Of a stretch of DNA of 53,421 nucleotides, positions 22,246-31,175 are shown piece after piece. The DNA lies in IMG/VR virus record IMGVR_UViG_3300013126_002137, positions 1 through 53,421 of that record; one strand, given 5' to 3'. Each line of letters starts with the position of its first letter. Position 1 is the first letter of the stretch. Made by a program: the position numbers and the translations under genes. The stretch is from a virus. The notes beneath the pieces are model-generated. The model saw only the letters and a list, made by a program, of their open reading frames with translations, was not told the DNA's origin and made no database searches.

Positions 22246-23133
22246 ATGAGTCACTTTTGCGTTTTAATAATTGGTGATGACATTGAAGAACAATTAGCTA
22301 AATTTGATGAGACTTTAGAGATGCCAAGGTATGTAAAACATACTAAAGAAGGGTTGATTGCTAAAGAAAGACAATCAATTGAAGAGTATAAAAACGGTAC
22401 GTATGCTGAATATTTGTCAGACCCAGTTAAATACGCTGAAAATTGTACGAATGAAGGTCATTTGAAATTTCTTAAAGAAGATTTTCCTAAGAGGTTAACT
22501 ATGACTGATGACGAAATCTATGAGTTGGCAACTAAATATTATGAACCAGAAGATATTGGTCCAGATGGTGAAGTATATTCAACTTATAACCCAGATTCTA
22601 AATGGGATTGGTATGAAGTTGGTGGTCGTTATGCTGGTCGTATTGCGGTGAAAGATGGTGTTGAAATTGAAGTACCTAATTTCTCATGGGGTTGGGACGA
22701 TGATAGTAAAGAGAAAGTAATTGCGATGGGTAATAAAACTGATTCAGCGTACAAAAGAGATATCGATTTCTCTAAAATGCATAGAACAGAAGAAGATTAC
22801 AAGGATGCATTACGTTATTGGGAATTAATTGTTGAAGGTGACAAACCTAAAAACAAAGAGGAAGAAGAAACAGTTAAGTGGTCTTTTTACAAACCAGAGT
22901 ATTATGTTAATAGATACAAGACAAAAGAGAAATATGCTGAATGTCATTCTTCATTTGCTATGTGGGCAGTTGTGAAAGATGGGGTTTGGTATGAGAAAGG
23001 TAAAATGGGTTTTTGGGCTATGTCTGATGAAACAGATGATGAAGCTGTTGATTGGGAAATGAATTTCTTCGACAGATTTATTAAAGATTTACCAGAGGAC
23101 ACGTTAATCACCGTTGTTGATTGTCACATTTAA
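22246..23133 (+). CDS. Conserved phage protein of unknown function
   Basis: 295 residues starting MSHFCVLIIGDDIEEQLAKF. Later SKWDWYEVGGRYAGRI, a C-terminal GVWYEKGKMGFW and a final VVDCHI. This MSHF...WDWY..GGR...DCHI pattern recurs in large phages of many hosts, but no function is known. Trp-rich and acidic. Confidence 0.75.
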   Translation: MSHFCVLIIGDDIEEQLAKFDETLEMPRYVKHTKEGLIAKERQSIEEYKNGTYAEYLSDPVKYAENCTNEGHLKFLKEDFPKRLTMTDDEIYELATKYYEPEDIGPDGEVYSTYNPDSKWDWYEVGGRYAGRIAVKDGVEIEVPNFSWGWDDDSKEKVIAMGNKTDSAYKRDIDFSKMHRTEEDYKDALRYWELIVEGDKPKNKEEEETVKWSFYKPEYYVNRYKTKEKYAECHSSFAMWAVVKDGVWYEKGKMGFWAMSDETDDEAVDWEMNFFDRFIKDLPEDTLITVVDCHI

Positions 23134-23143
23134 AAAAAGTATT

Positions 23144-23362
23144 ATGGCTGAAGAAATAGAATACGAAGATAGAACATTCACTTTGAGTGCTGCACAAAAT
23201 AAAAAGTACAATGAATGGAGAAAAGAAAAAGGTGAAGTGTATGTAGGTGCCATTGGTGGTGCCTATTCATTTTGCTTCACACCAACTGGGTTGGGTTATA
23301 TGGTAGTAGTTAAATGTGCCGATGGTACAGAACTAGATTTAACTGAATATGAATATTGGTAA
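23144..23362 (+). CDS. Hypothetical small protein
   Basis: 72 residues from ATG 23144 (MAEEIEYEDRTFTLSAAQNK); the longer TTG-initiated version at 23114 overlaps its neighbour and is less likely. Beta-rich, Gly-containing core. Unknown. Confidence 0.65.
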   Translation: MAEEIEYEDRTFTLSAAQNKKYNEWRKEKGEVYVGAIGGAYSFCFTPTGLGYMVVVKCADGTELDLTEYEYW

Positions 23363-23364
23363 TT

Positions 23365-24180
23365 ATGAAAGTAGCAGAAAGGATTAAATCATATTACGAA
23401 GATAGAACTAAAACATTCTTAATGAGAAGAATGATTACTATTATTCGTTTAGATGGAAAAGGTTTTTCCAAATGGACTAAAGGTCTACAAAAACCTTTTG
23501 ATGAAGGGTTTACGGATGACATGATTGAAACAGCAAAGTACTTGTGTGAAAACATTCAAGGTGCTAAATTTGCTTATGCTCAATCAGATGAAATCTCTAT
23601 TGTACTATCTGATTTTGATAACTTAGAATCACAAGCTTGGTTTGATTACAACGTTCAAAAGATGACTAGTATTGCTGCATCTATAGCAACTGCTAAGTTC
23701 AATCAATTAAGAATGTCAAGGTCATGTTCATATGGTCAGTTAGACCAAGATTATATCAATGATTTCAAAATAGCAATGTTTGATGCTAGAGTATTCCAAG
23801 TACCTACTGTTGATGAAATGGTTAACGTAATGATTTGGAGGCAGCAAGATGCCACTAGAAATAGTGTTAGTATGGCGGCAAGTGAATATTTTTCACACAA
23901 GTCATTAGAAGGTGTTTCATCTAACGATAAACAAGACCGTTTATTCCAAGAAAAAGGAATTAATTGGAATGATTATCCGACTAAATTCAAGAGGGGTACT
24001 GTCATCAAAAAAGAAGAAGTTACATTAGTTAAAAAAAGCGAATATATTTCTGATAAAACAACTGTTATTGATGATAGAATGATTTTTACTAGAAATGTTT
24101 GGGAAGCTGATGTCGATACACCTATCTTTACTCAAGATAAAGAGTATTTGTCTAATTTAATACCCACATCAAATGACTAA
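23365..24180 (+). CDS. Thg1-like protein (tRNA 5'-end guanylyltransferase)
   Basis: 271 residues. IIRLDGKGFSKWTKGLQKPF (metal-binding Asp), KFAYAQSDEISIVL (second catalytic Asp), QKMTSIAASIATAKFN, FDARVF and WRQQDATRNSVSMAA are family hallmarks. Thg1-like enzymes add nucleotides in the 3'-5' direction, as a tRNA-His G-1 addition or as repair of 5'-truncated tRNAs. A phage copy alongside a tRNA cluster suggests tRNA 5'-end repair or maturation. Overlaps the sigma factor gene by eight bases. Confidence 0.93.
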   Translation: MKVAERIKSYYEDRTKTFLMRRMITIIRLDGKGFSKWTKGLQKPFDEGFTDDMIETAKYLCENIQGAKFAYAQSDEISIVLSDFDNLESQAWFDYNVQKMTSIAASIATAKFNQLRMSRSCSYGQLDQDYINDFKIAMFDARVFQVPTVDEMVNVMIWRQQDATRNSVSMAASEYFSHKSLEGVSSNDKQDRLFQEKGINWNDYPTKFKRGTVIKKEEVTLVKKSEYISDKTTVIDDRMIFTRNVWEADVDTPIFTQDKEYLSNLIPTSND

Positions 24181-24712
24181 CGAAGAACTATTTTGTGCTT
24201 GTGTAAAGGGTGACCCACAAGCACAAAGTTTCTTATATAAGAAATATCATAAAAATTTATTTAGTATATGTAAGAAATATTTTAACAATGAACATGACTC
24301 CATGGATTGTTTACAAGATGGGTTTATACATATATTTAGAAAACTAAAAACTGTTGACATAAACAATGTGTTAATACTAGGTAGTTGGTTACGTGTAGTT
24401 ATGAGAAACTATTGTTTAGATGTTGTTAGGAAAAAGAAAAGAGAACTTTATTTTGATAACATAGAGTATTTTACAAGTGAAATTACTAGCGAAGATGAGT
24501 TTGAACCATTAGTTTCACATAATACTTTATTAGAATTGATAGAAAACCTATCACCACAGTTTAAAAACGTGTTTATTATGTACGCACTTGATGATATGCA
24601 ACATAAAGACATAGCGGAAAAATTGGGGATTAGTGTAAATACATCTAAAACTAATTACCATAGAGCAAAAAAATCACTAAAAAAATCATTATATAGGTTG
24701 AAACTTATATAA
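24173..24712 (+). CDS. ECF-type sigma factor
   Basis: 179 residues. Region 2 (FLYKKYHKNLFSICKKYFNN, DCLQDGFIHIFRKL, SWLRVVMRNYCLDVVR) and region 4 (LIENLSPQFKNVFIMYALDD, HKDIAEKLGISVNTSKTNYH) are both present, without region 1 or 3. Binds host core RNA polymerase to redirect transcription. Its target promoter is unknown; the TATTTATWA elements are candidates. Confidence 0.92.
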   Translation: MTNEELFCACVKGDPQAQSFLYKKYHKNLFSICKKYFNNEHDSMDCLQDGFIHIFRKLKTVDINNVLILGSWLRVVMRNYCLDVVRKKKRELYFDNIEYFTSEITSEDEFEPLVSHNTLLELIENLSPQFKNVFIMYALDDMQHKDIAEKLGISVNTSKTNYHRAKKSLKKSLYRLKLI

Positions 24713-24728
24713 TTATTTAGTATTTTTG
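24698..24728 (+). promoter_or_regulatory. Bacteroidetes-type promoter
   Basis: TTG 24698-24700 (inside the sigma gene end), 20-base spacer, TATTTTTG 24721-24728. Confidence 0.6.
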
Positions 24729-24759
24729 ACAAAATAATATTGCCGATAAAAAAATACGT

Positions 24760-26340
24760 ATGAAGTTTAAAGAATTAACGGATGAAATCATTGAAAAAGC
24801 TAGACAAATCTATACTGATAAGAATATCAGTTGGGATAATAGGATGTCACTATTAACAGAGTTGTTTGGTCGTTCAGAAAGAACTGTCAGAAAATGGTGT
24901 TCTGAGAAATTAGGGTTTAAAGAAAAAGCAGAAGTTGAACCAGAACAGTACACTCAAGCAAAAAGTAGAGTGTTTGATAAAGAAAAAAAGAGGTTTATCA
25001 TCACTTGGGCGCAAAACAACACACCAGTACACACTAAGTTTCTTAAAAACATAGAAAAGTATGCTGAATTTATCGAAGCTGATATACATGTCATAGCTGG
25101 TAGATATAAAAACCCAACTAGTGTTTGGACAAACCAACAAGAAAGTGAAGAATTTTGGGATGATAAAGTGGTTAAATACTTAGATGCAAATAGACACGAC
25201 ATACATAAATACGTATCTATACTATCTGATATTAAAATACCACCTACAGCTGTTAACCCAATGACTGGTATGCAAGCGTTAAGTGGTGTTAATTCTTGTG
25301 TTTTCGGAAGCCCTAAAGTACAAATGGAAATGATACCAGTGTTAGATGGTAATGTACCTAAAATGATGTTGACTAGTGGTTCTATTACTATGCAAAATTA
25401 CACGGATTCAAAGTCTGGTAAAGTTGGCGAGTTTCATCATACGTTTGGGTTTGTCATTGTTGAGATAAAGGATGATGAAATATTCTTTGCTAGACAAGTA
25501 ACCGCTGATGATAAAACTGGTAATTTTTCTGATTTATGTTATAGGGTTGAGAATGGGGATGTTAAAAACATTAACAAATTAGAAGCGATTGTATTAGGTG
25601 ATTTACATTGTGGACATCATGATGATAAAGTATTGGAGACAACTATCAATATGATGTATAAGATGCTACCTAAACACGTAATATTACATGATGTTTTTGA
25701 TGGAGATTCAATCAGTCATCACCAAATGAAAGACCCATTTGTTCAGTATGGTAAAGAAGTACAAGGTACAAACGATTTGGGTAAAGAAATTGATGAAATG
25801 ATGGATGTGTTAGATAACTTTAAAGAGTTTGAAAACGTTGTAATTGTTCGTTCAAACCATGATGACTTTGTTGACAGATGGTTAAAGAATGAGGATTGGA
25901 AGAAACAACCAACATTCAAAAATGCACCATTGTATATGGATTTAAGTGCTAGGTTGTTAAGACAACACGGTACTGGTGATGAAGTTATAGGTGTTATTCC
26001 AGAACTAATCAAAGAAAGATTCCCTAAGTTTATTACGTTAGGGAGAAGTGCTTCTTATAGAGTAAAAGACTGGGAATTAGGACAACATGGCGACATTGGT
26101 TCTAACGGAAGTAGGGGTTCATTGTTACAGTTTAGAAAACTTAATACTAAAATTATAGTTGGACACTATCATTCTCCAGGTCGTAAAGATGGTGCAATAG
26201 CTGTTGGTACATCTACAACTTTAAGAGTTGGGTATAACAATGGGCCAAGTACTTGGTTACAAAGCCATGTTATCATTCACACTGATGGTAGAGCACAACA
26301 TGTTAATTTTATAAATGGTGAATACACAACATTAGGATAA
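24760..26340 (+). CDS. Large metallophosphoesterase, possibly T5 A1-like
   Basis: 526 residues. An N-terminal helix-turn-helix-like region (RSERTVRKWCSEKLG) precedes a calcineurin-like catalytic domain from about residue 280: LGDLHCGHHD, LHDVFDGDSISHH, VRSNHDDFVDRWL, GQHGD and VGHYHSPG. Similar two-part proteins include the T5 A1 DNase needed for host DNA degradation and DNA transfer, but I cannot confirm that relation. Its stop overlaps the next ATG by one base. Confidence 0.75.
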   Translation: MKFKELTDEIIEKARQIYTDKNISWDNRMSLLTELFGRSERTVRKWCSEKLGFKEKAEVEPEQYTQAKSRVFDKEKKRFIITWAQNNTPVHTKFLKNIEKYAEFIEADIHVIAGRYKNPTSVWTNQQESEEFWDDKVVKYLDANRHDIHKYVSILSDIKIPPTAVNPMTGMQALSGVNSCVFGSPKVQMEMIPVLDGNVPKMMLTSGSITMQNYTDSKSGKVGEFHHTFGFVIVEIKDDEIFFARQVTADDKTGNFSDLCYRVENGDVKNINKLEAIVLGDLHCGHHDDKVLETTINMMYKMLPKHVILHDVFDGDSISHHQMKDPFVQYGKEVQGTNDLGKEIDEMMDVLDNFKEFENVVIVRSNHDDFVDRWLKNEDWKKQPTFKNAPLYMDLSARLLRQHGTGDEVIGVIPELIKERFPKFITLGRSASYRVKDWELGQHGDIGSNGSRGSLLQFRKLNTKIIVGHYHSPGRKDGAIAVGTSTTLRVGYNNGPSTWLQSHVIIHTDGRAQHVNFINGEYTTLG

Positions 26341-26735
26341 TGAAAAAGAAATTTAAAACGTTTACTCCACTTACTAGTATTAGAAAAAAAGAACTTACTA
26401 AGTTGTTTAAATCTAAAATAGAATTATATGAGTGGCAACATCCAATTAGATGGTGTCATAAATATAAAATAACGAAAGAAGAGTGTAAGTTATGGTTGGC
26501 AGAACTAGTTGCCAATCATGCTAAAACACCTAAAAACACATTAGATTATGCACAATATTGTTTAGGTGCGTGGGGTAAACATTTTGAATTGACCAATGAA
26601 CAATTTGATAACATAAAAAATTGTGTTAATAACGGAGATGATGCTAAACAAATAGCATTCAATATTTTAAACACTGTTAAATTTGACCAAATAGAATTAA
26701 TTAGTGTTGATGAACATTATTTCTTGGAAAAATAG
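26340..26735 (+). CDS. Hypothetical protein
   Basis: 131 residues, helical, Lys/Trp-rich (EWQHPIRWCHKYKITKEECK). Ends before a promoter. Family unknown. Confidence 0.65.
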   Translation: MKKKFKTFTPLTSIRKKELTKLFKSKIELYEWQHPIRWCHKYKITKEECKLWLAELVANHAKTPKNTLDYAQYCLGAWGKHFELTNEQFDNIKNCVNNGDDAKQIAFNILNTVKFDQIELISVDEHYFLEK

Positions 26736-26754
26736 TTTTTTATTACTACATTTG
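26724..26754 (+). promoter_or_regulatory. Bacteroidetes-type promoter
   Basis: TTG 26724-26726, 20-base spacer, TACATTTG 26747-26754. Confidence 0.75.
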
Positions 26755-26777
26755 TAGCATAACTTAAAAAATATAAC

Positions 26778-27164
26778 ATGGAAGATAATAAATTTGAAAT
26801 TTTTAAAGAAGTATTTGGCGAGATTGCTAAATCACATTTTAATGCGTGTGAATCTTTTATGAATAACTTAAAAGAGTGTGAAGACAATAGTGATATTGCA
26901 CAACTTATGTATAGATATTCTGATGATATCGCTGAAAAATTAGATGCTTACTCCGATGATGTCAATGAGTTAGAAAGAAAAATAGATGAGTTAGAAAGAA
27001 AAATAGATGATTTAGAAGATGAACTTTCTGACTTAGAAGCACAGTTATTAGAAGCTAAAGAACCATTTGGTGAAACATTACATGACGATATGAAGTTAAC
27101 TCTGTTTTTACAACATGTTCATAAGTTCACACCATGGGAATTAGAAGAAATTTTAACTAAATGA
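26778..27164 (+). CDS. Coiled-coil protein
   Basis: 128 residues. The centre has near-perfect heptads, including a direct repeat (ELERKIDELERKIDDLEDEL). Likely an oligomeric structural or adaptor protein. Unknown. Confidence 0.7.
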   Translation: MEDNKFEIFKEVFGEIAKSHFNACESFMNNLKECEDNSDIAQLMYRYSDDIAEKLDAYSDDVNELERKIDELERKIDDLEDELSDLEAQLLEAKEPFGETLHDDMKLTLFLQHVHKFTPWELEEILTK

Positions 27165-27165
27165 T

Positions 27166-27588
27166 ATGGAAAATGGGATTATAATCGGGGTGGATTTTGA
27201 TGGTACGTGTGTTACACATGATTACCCTAGAGTTGGGTTAGATATTGGTGCGGTACCAATACTTAAAAGATTAACAGATAATGGTCATCAGCTTATGTTA
27301 TGGACTATGCGTGGTACTAAACCACACACTGATGGTACAGATACATTGGGTGATGCTGTTAAATGGTTTGCTGATAATGACATTCCGTTGTGGGGTATAA
27401 ATGAAAATCCAGAACAACAAGCAGCTGGATGGAGTAATAGTAATAAACAATATGCGAATTTGTTTATTGATGATACAGCATTGGGTTGTCCATTGATTTT
27501 TGATGTTAAAAAATCACATAAACCATTTGTAGATTGGATAATAGTTGAAGAATATTTGGTAAATAGAGGTTTAATATGTGTAAAATAA
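27166..27588 (+). CDS. HAD-like hydrolase
   Basis: 140 residues. VDFDGTCVTHDYP (DxD motif I), LMLWTMRGTK (motif II) and LFIDDTALG (motif IV) give a compact HAD phosphatase without an obvious cap. Overlaps the Nudix-sigma gene by 13 bases. Substrate unknown. Confidence 0.75.
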   Translation: MENGIIIGVDFDGTCVTHDYPRVGLDIGAVPILKRLTDNGHQLMLWTMRGTKPHTDGTDTLGDAVKWFADNDIPLWGINENPEQQAAGWSNSNKQYANLFIDDTALGCPLIFDVKKSHKPFVDWIIVEEYLVNRGLICVK

Positions 27589-28598
27589 TAGCTGCTGGTG
27601 TATTTATTGTTAATAGAAACAATAAATTATTGATTTGTCACCCAACAAATCATAAACCAAATACATGGAGTATTCCAAAAGGTAAGGTTGAAGCTATGGA
27701 ATCATATAAAGATGCTTGTGTGAGGGAAACATTTGAAGAAACAAACATTGATTTATCTGATTACAAAGATAAATTAATTATGTTGGATAGTGTAAACTAT
27801 TCACATAAAAGAAAAATGCTCATTCCTTTTGTATTATTTGAGAATGATTGTGAATTATTAAATTTATCTTTGATAACAATACAATGTAATTCAAATGTAC
27901 CAGAAGATAGAGGTGGTTTTCTAGAGATGGATGATTATAAATGGGTGACAATTGAGGAGGCTAAAGAATTATTACATGAAACACAAGTTGCATGTTTAGA
28001 TAAAGTTAAACGATTATCTTCAAGGAAAGCAGCACAACTAGAAGAAGAATTATTATTAGAAAGGTATCTTAATGGTGATAATACAGCCTTTAGCCCTCTA
28101 TATTATAGGTATAGAGGATTAGTTTTATTTCATTTGAATAAAAGTTTTAGTTATTTAAGTAATGAAGATATTGAGGATTTGGCTATTGATTTTTTAGGTA
28201 GAATAAGTGGTAGACTAAATTTGTATGATAAAGAAAAAAGTTTATTTAGGACTTGGATGACTAAATGTATTTTGCATTTCATAACAGAACATAAAAATAA
28301 AAAATCAACAAGAGAAAAAGATATTACGGATTCAATAACAACATATAATTCTGATAATGAATATTATGATATGTATATGATTTCAGATGATGATACATTA
28401 AAAAATGTGAGTTATCTTAATATAATTAAATTAATAAAAGAAAGATTATGTGATGATGATTGGAAAATATTTGAATTGCATTTTTTACAAGGATACAACC
28501 AAGCTGAAACTGGTAAACGATTAGGGTTAAGAGAAGATACTATGTGGTTTAGAATAAAAAGAATTAGAAAAAGGTTAGATGGGTTACAAAATTTATAA
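27576..28598 (+). CDS. Nudix hydrolase fused to an ECF-like sigma factor
   Basis: 340 residues in one continuous frame. Residues 1 to about 150 are a Nudix domain with the Nudix box GKVEAMESYKDACVRETFEE followed by TN. Residues about 165 to 340 look like sigma region 2 (RYLNGDNTAFSPLYYRYRGL, DIEDLAIDFLGRI, LFRTWMTKCILHFI) and region 4 (ERLCDDDWKIFELHFLQGYN, QAETGKRLGLREDTMWFRIK). A sigma factor joined to a nucleotide-diphosphate hydrolase or sensor is, to my knowledge, not a described architecture. It could sense ADP-ribose/NAD-type ligands or decap initiating RNAs. Confidence 0.85.
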   Translation: MCKIIAAGVFIVNRNNKLLICHPTNHKPNTWSIPKGKVEAMESYKDACVRETFEETNIDLSDYKDKLIMLDSVNYSHKRKMLIPFVLFENDCELLNLSLITIQCNSNVPEDRGGFLEMDDYKWVTIEEAKELLHETQVACLDKVKRLSSRKAAQLEEELLLERYLNGDNTAFSPLYYRYRGLVLFHLNKSFSYLSNEDIEDLAIDFLGRISGRLNLYDKEKSLFRTWMTKCILHFITEHKNKKSTREKDITDSITTYNSDNEYYDMYMISDDDTLKNVSYLNIIKLIKERLCDDDWKIFELHFLQGYNQAETGKRLGLREDTMWFRIKRIRKRLDGLQNL

Positions 28599-28606
28599 TT
28601 AATTTA

Positions 28607-28828
28607 ATGATGATGAGATTAGATTTACATGGGGTAAAACACCACGAAGTTTGCAGACGAGTTGATGAGTTTATTTGGGAAACTATGCAGAAGAAAAAAA
28701 CACAAGCCCTTATTATAACTGGCAAATCAAGACCTATGAAGGAGTTAGTAAAGGAATGTTTAAAAGATTACGATGCTAAATGTTTTGATTTGTTTGATGG
28801 TGGGAGTTTAGTTGTTGATTTATTTTAA
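28607..28828 (+). CDS. Smr-domain protein
   Basis: 73 residues, a minimal Smr domain: LDLHGVKHHEVCRRVDEFIW then LIITGKSRPMKELVKECL. The DLHG and (T)GK(S) motifs are those of Smr nucleases such as SmrB, which cuts mRNA at collided ribosomes. The first three codons are ATG, so the exact start is uncertain by two residues. Context with SmpB and RNase R in the same window is suggestive. Confidence 0.78.
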   Translation: MMMRLDLHGVKHHEVCRRVDEFIWETMQKKKTQALIITGKSRPMKELVKECLKDYDAKCFDLFDGGSLVVDLF

Positions 28829-28835
28829 AAATAAA

Positions 28836-28867
28836 TTTGCGAATTAAAAAAATAGTTAGTACATTTG
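28836..28867 (+). promoter_or_regulatory. Bacteroidetes-type promoter
   Basis: TTTG 28836-28839, 20-base spacer, TACATTTG 28860-28867. Confidence 0.8.
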
Positions 28868-28891
28868 TAGTATAAATTAAAAATAAAATAA

Positions 28892-30145
28892 ATGAGTGAT
28901 GTAAAAAAAGTATGGAATGAAGACGGTAGTAGATTATACCTTTCATTTCCATCACAAGAGTTTGACCTTTTAGATGCTGGTTCTGTTTATAGCGTTGGTG
29001 TTGACGAAATGGGTCATTTCTTCTTAACAAAGAAAAGTGAAGGTTATAAATTTGATTACAAACTATATGGTTTGGAAACAGATTTCATTAACCGAGTGGT
29101 TAAAACATACAGTAAAACACAAGGCAACTTGGGTATTTTATTGAATGGTATCAAAGGTACTGGTAAAACAGTGAGTTCAAAATTGATTGCAACTAAAATC
29201 AATTTACCAATTATCGTTGTTGATAGAAAAATGGATGGTGTTCACACTTTCTTAAACACTATCACACAAGACATCACTATTTTTATTGATGAGTATGAAA
29301 AAGTATATGGTGATTCAGCTCAAATGTTGACTATCATGGATGGTGCGTTGAACTCAACATACAGACGTTTGTTTTTATTAACAACTAACGAGTTATATGT
29401 TGATAGAAACATCATTGAACGCCCAAGTCGTGTACGTTACTTGAAAATGTTTGGTAATCTTAAACCAGATGTGGTTGAAGAAATTGTTGATGATATCTTA
29501 GAATACCCACAATTCAAAAAAGAATGTATTACATTCATTTCTAGTCTTGAAACTATCACTATTGATATTGTAAAAGCAGTGTTGAATGAAGTTAACATTC
29601 ATGAAGAAGCTCCATCTGCATTTGAAAGCGTATTTAACGTTAAGAAAATCAAAGGTAGTTACAACGTTAACCTTGTTGAAGATGGTCAGTTAAGTAAGTT
29701 GGCTAAAAACGTTAGAGTTTATCCAAAACCAACTTACAACGATGATTCAATCGGTTACCACTTTGAAATTGATGGTCAATCAATTGGTATGGTTACTAGA
29801 ATCATAAACTGGACAACTGTTGAGGTTTCGCCTTACACTGACAAGAGAGGTAAACAAATCGGTTTTGATGAACCAATTATCTTGAAAGTAGAAGATGCTG
29901 ACACTGTGAACTACGCATACAGCTATGGCTCATACGATGAGTTTGGTCTTCCAACAAATACCTCAGCTATTTCAACTACAAAAGAGGTTTCACCAATTGC
30001 TAATAAAATAATTCAAGCGTTTGAAAAATCGGAGGAAGAAGATGGGGCTGAAATAGATGGGAGTATTGAAGATGAAGTTGTAGTTTCAGAAACTACAACT
30101 TCATCTATTGATTTACAACTAATATATAAAAAAATTGGTGGGTAA
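28892..30145 (+). CDS. AAA+ ATPase
   Basis: 417 residues. Walker A GIKGTGKT at 86-93, Walker B ITIFIDEYEKVYG, sensor LLTTNE and arginine-finger-like ERPSRVRY. A beta-rich C-terminal region with an acidic tail follows. Its codons look carefully optimised and it has a private promoter and terminator, suggesting high expression. Target unknown. Confidence 0.85.
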   Translation: MSDVKKVWNEDGSRLYLSFPSQEFDLLDAGSVYSVGVDEMGHFFLTKKSEGYKFDYKLYGLETDFINRVVKTYSKTQGNLGILLNGIKGTGKTVSSKLIATKINLPIIVVDRKMDGVHTFLNTITQDITIFIDEYEKVYGDSAQMLTIMDGALNSTYRRLFLLTTNELYVDRNIIERPSRVRYLKMFGNLKPDVVEEIVDDILEYPQFKKECITFISSLETITIDIVKAVLNEVNIHEEAPSAFESVFNVKKIKGSYNVNLVEDGQLSKLAKNVRVYPKPTYNDDSIGYHFEIDGQSIGMVTRIINWTTVEVSPYTDKRGKQIGFDEPIILKVEDADTVNYAYSYGSYDEFGLPTNTSAISTTKEVSPIANKIIQAFEKSEEEDGAEIDGSIEDEVVVSETTTSSIDLQLIYKKIGG

Positions 30146-30151
30146 CAATAA

Positions 30152-30175
30152 AATAAGGGGTTATATGACCCCTTA
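30152..30175 (+). terminator. Probable terminator
   Basis: ATAAGGGGT 30152-30160 pairs with ACCCCTTAT 30167-30175. The T-tract after it is weak. Confidence 0.65.
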
Positions 30176-30193
30176 TATTATTAAAAATTAAAA

Positions 30194-30658
30194 ATGAAAG
30201 CTATTGAAATAAAAGCACCTAATCCAACTCCAACTAAAATATTTTTGGCTGGTAGTATTGAGATGGGTAATGCCGAGGACTGGCAAACAAAAATTGTTGA
30301 GTCATTTAAAGATAAACCATATATATTTTTAAACCCTAGACGTGATGATTGGGATAGTTCATGGGAGCAAGTGATTACAAATCCACAGTTTAAAGAACAA
30401 GTAACTTGGGAATTAAACTCATTGGATTCAGCTGACGTAATTATTATGTACTTTGACCCTAATACAAAAAGTCCAATATCATTATTGGAATTAGGTTTAC
30501 ACGCTAATTCAAAAAAGATGATTGTTTGTTGCCCAAAAGGATTCTGGAGAAAAGGTAATGTAGAAATTGTTTGTGATAGATATAATATACCATGTGTAAG
30601 TGATATCGATTCATTAATAGTAAATTGGGATTATTTAATTTGGAAATTAAATGGCTAA
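30194..30658 (+). CDS. Nucleoside 2-deoxyribosyltransferase-like protein
   Basis: 154 residues. IFLAGSIEMGNAEDWQ, LNPRRDDWDSSWEQ, VTWELNSLDSADVIIMYFDP and SPISLLELGLHA match the deoxyribosyltransferase-like 2 family. These cleave or exchange N-glycosidic bonds of nucleosides or nucleotides; relatives act on modified dNMPs. Overlaps IF3 by eight bases. Confidence 0.85.
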   Translation: MKAIEIKAPNPTPTKIFLAGSIEMGNAEDWQTKIVESFKDKPYIFLNPRRDDWDSSWEQVITNPQFKEQVTWELNSLDSADVIIMYFDPNTKSPISLLELGLHANSKKMIVCCPKGFWRKGNVEIVCDRYNIPCVSDIDSLIVNWDYLIWKLNG

Positions 30659-31148
30659 TAAAAAAAGAGAACATAAACTTAACGATGAAATCATCGCAAG
30701 AGTTGTAAGGGTTGATGGACAAATCATAACCATTCAAGAAGCACTACGTAAAGCAGAAGACTCTGAAATGGATTTGGTTCTTATTAACGATAATGTTGAC
30801 CCTAAAATTTGTCGCATATTAAACTACGAAAAGTTTTTGTATGAACAAAAAAGAAAAGGTAAAGATAAACCTAAAGCATTAGAGGTTAAAGAAATAAAAC
30901 TTGGACCAAATACGTCTGAAAATGATTTATCTTATCGTTCAAAACACATTGTTGAGTTTTTAAACAAAGGTCACAAAGTTAAATTGACAATGCAATTTAG
31001 AGGTCGTGAAAAGGTCTTTGTTTCTAACGGTGAACTACTTATGTTAAAACTTATAGATTCAATATCTGACCACGGTTTACCAGAAACAATGCCAAAGATG
31101 GAAGGTAAAAAAATGCAGTGTCTTTTAAAACCAAAAGCTAAGAAATAA
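30651..31148 (+). CDS. infC: Translation initiation factor IF-3
   Basis: 165 residues, full IF3 length. N-domain: LNDEIIARVVRVDGQIITIQ, DLVLINDNVDPKICRILNYE, then KFLYEQKRK. C-domain: KEIKLGPNTSENDLSYRSKH, FLNKGHKVKLTMQFRGRE, PKMEGKKMQCLLKPK. IF3 controls start-codon fidelity and subunit splitting. A phage copy is rare and could favour phage start sites, including the leaderless mRNAs seen here. Confidence 0.95.
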   Translation: MANKKREHKLNDEIIARVVRVDGQIITIQEALRKAEDSEMDLVLINDNVDPKICRILNYEKFLYEQKRKGKDKPKALEVKEIKLGPNTSENDLSYRSKHIVEFLNKGHKVKLTMQFRGREKVFVSNGELLMLKLIDSISDHGLPETMPKMEGKKMQCLLKPKAKK

Positions 31149-31175
31149 GACTTTACCTTTAGGGGGAAAATCCTT

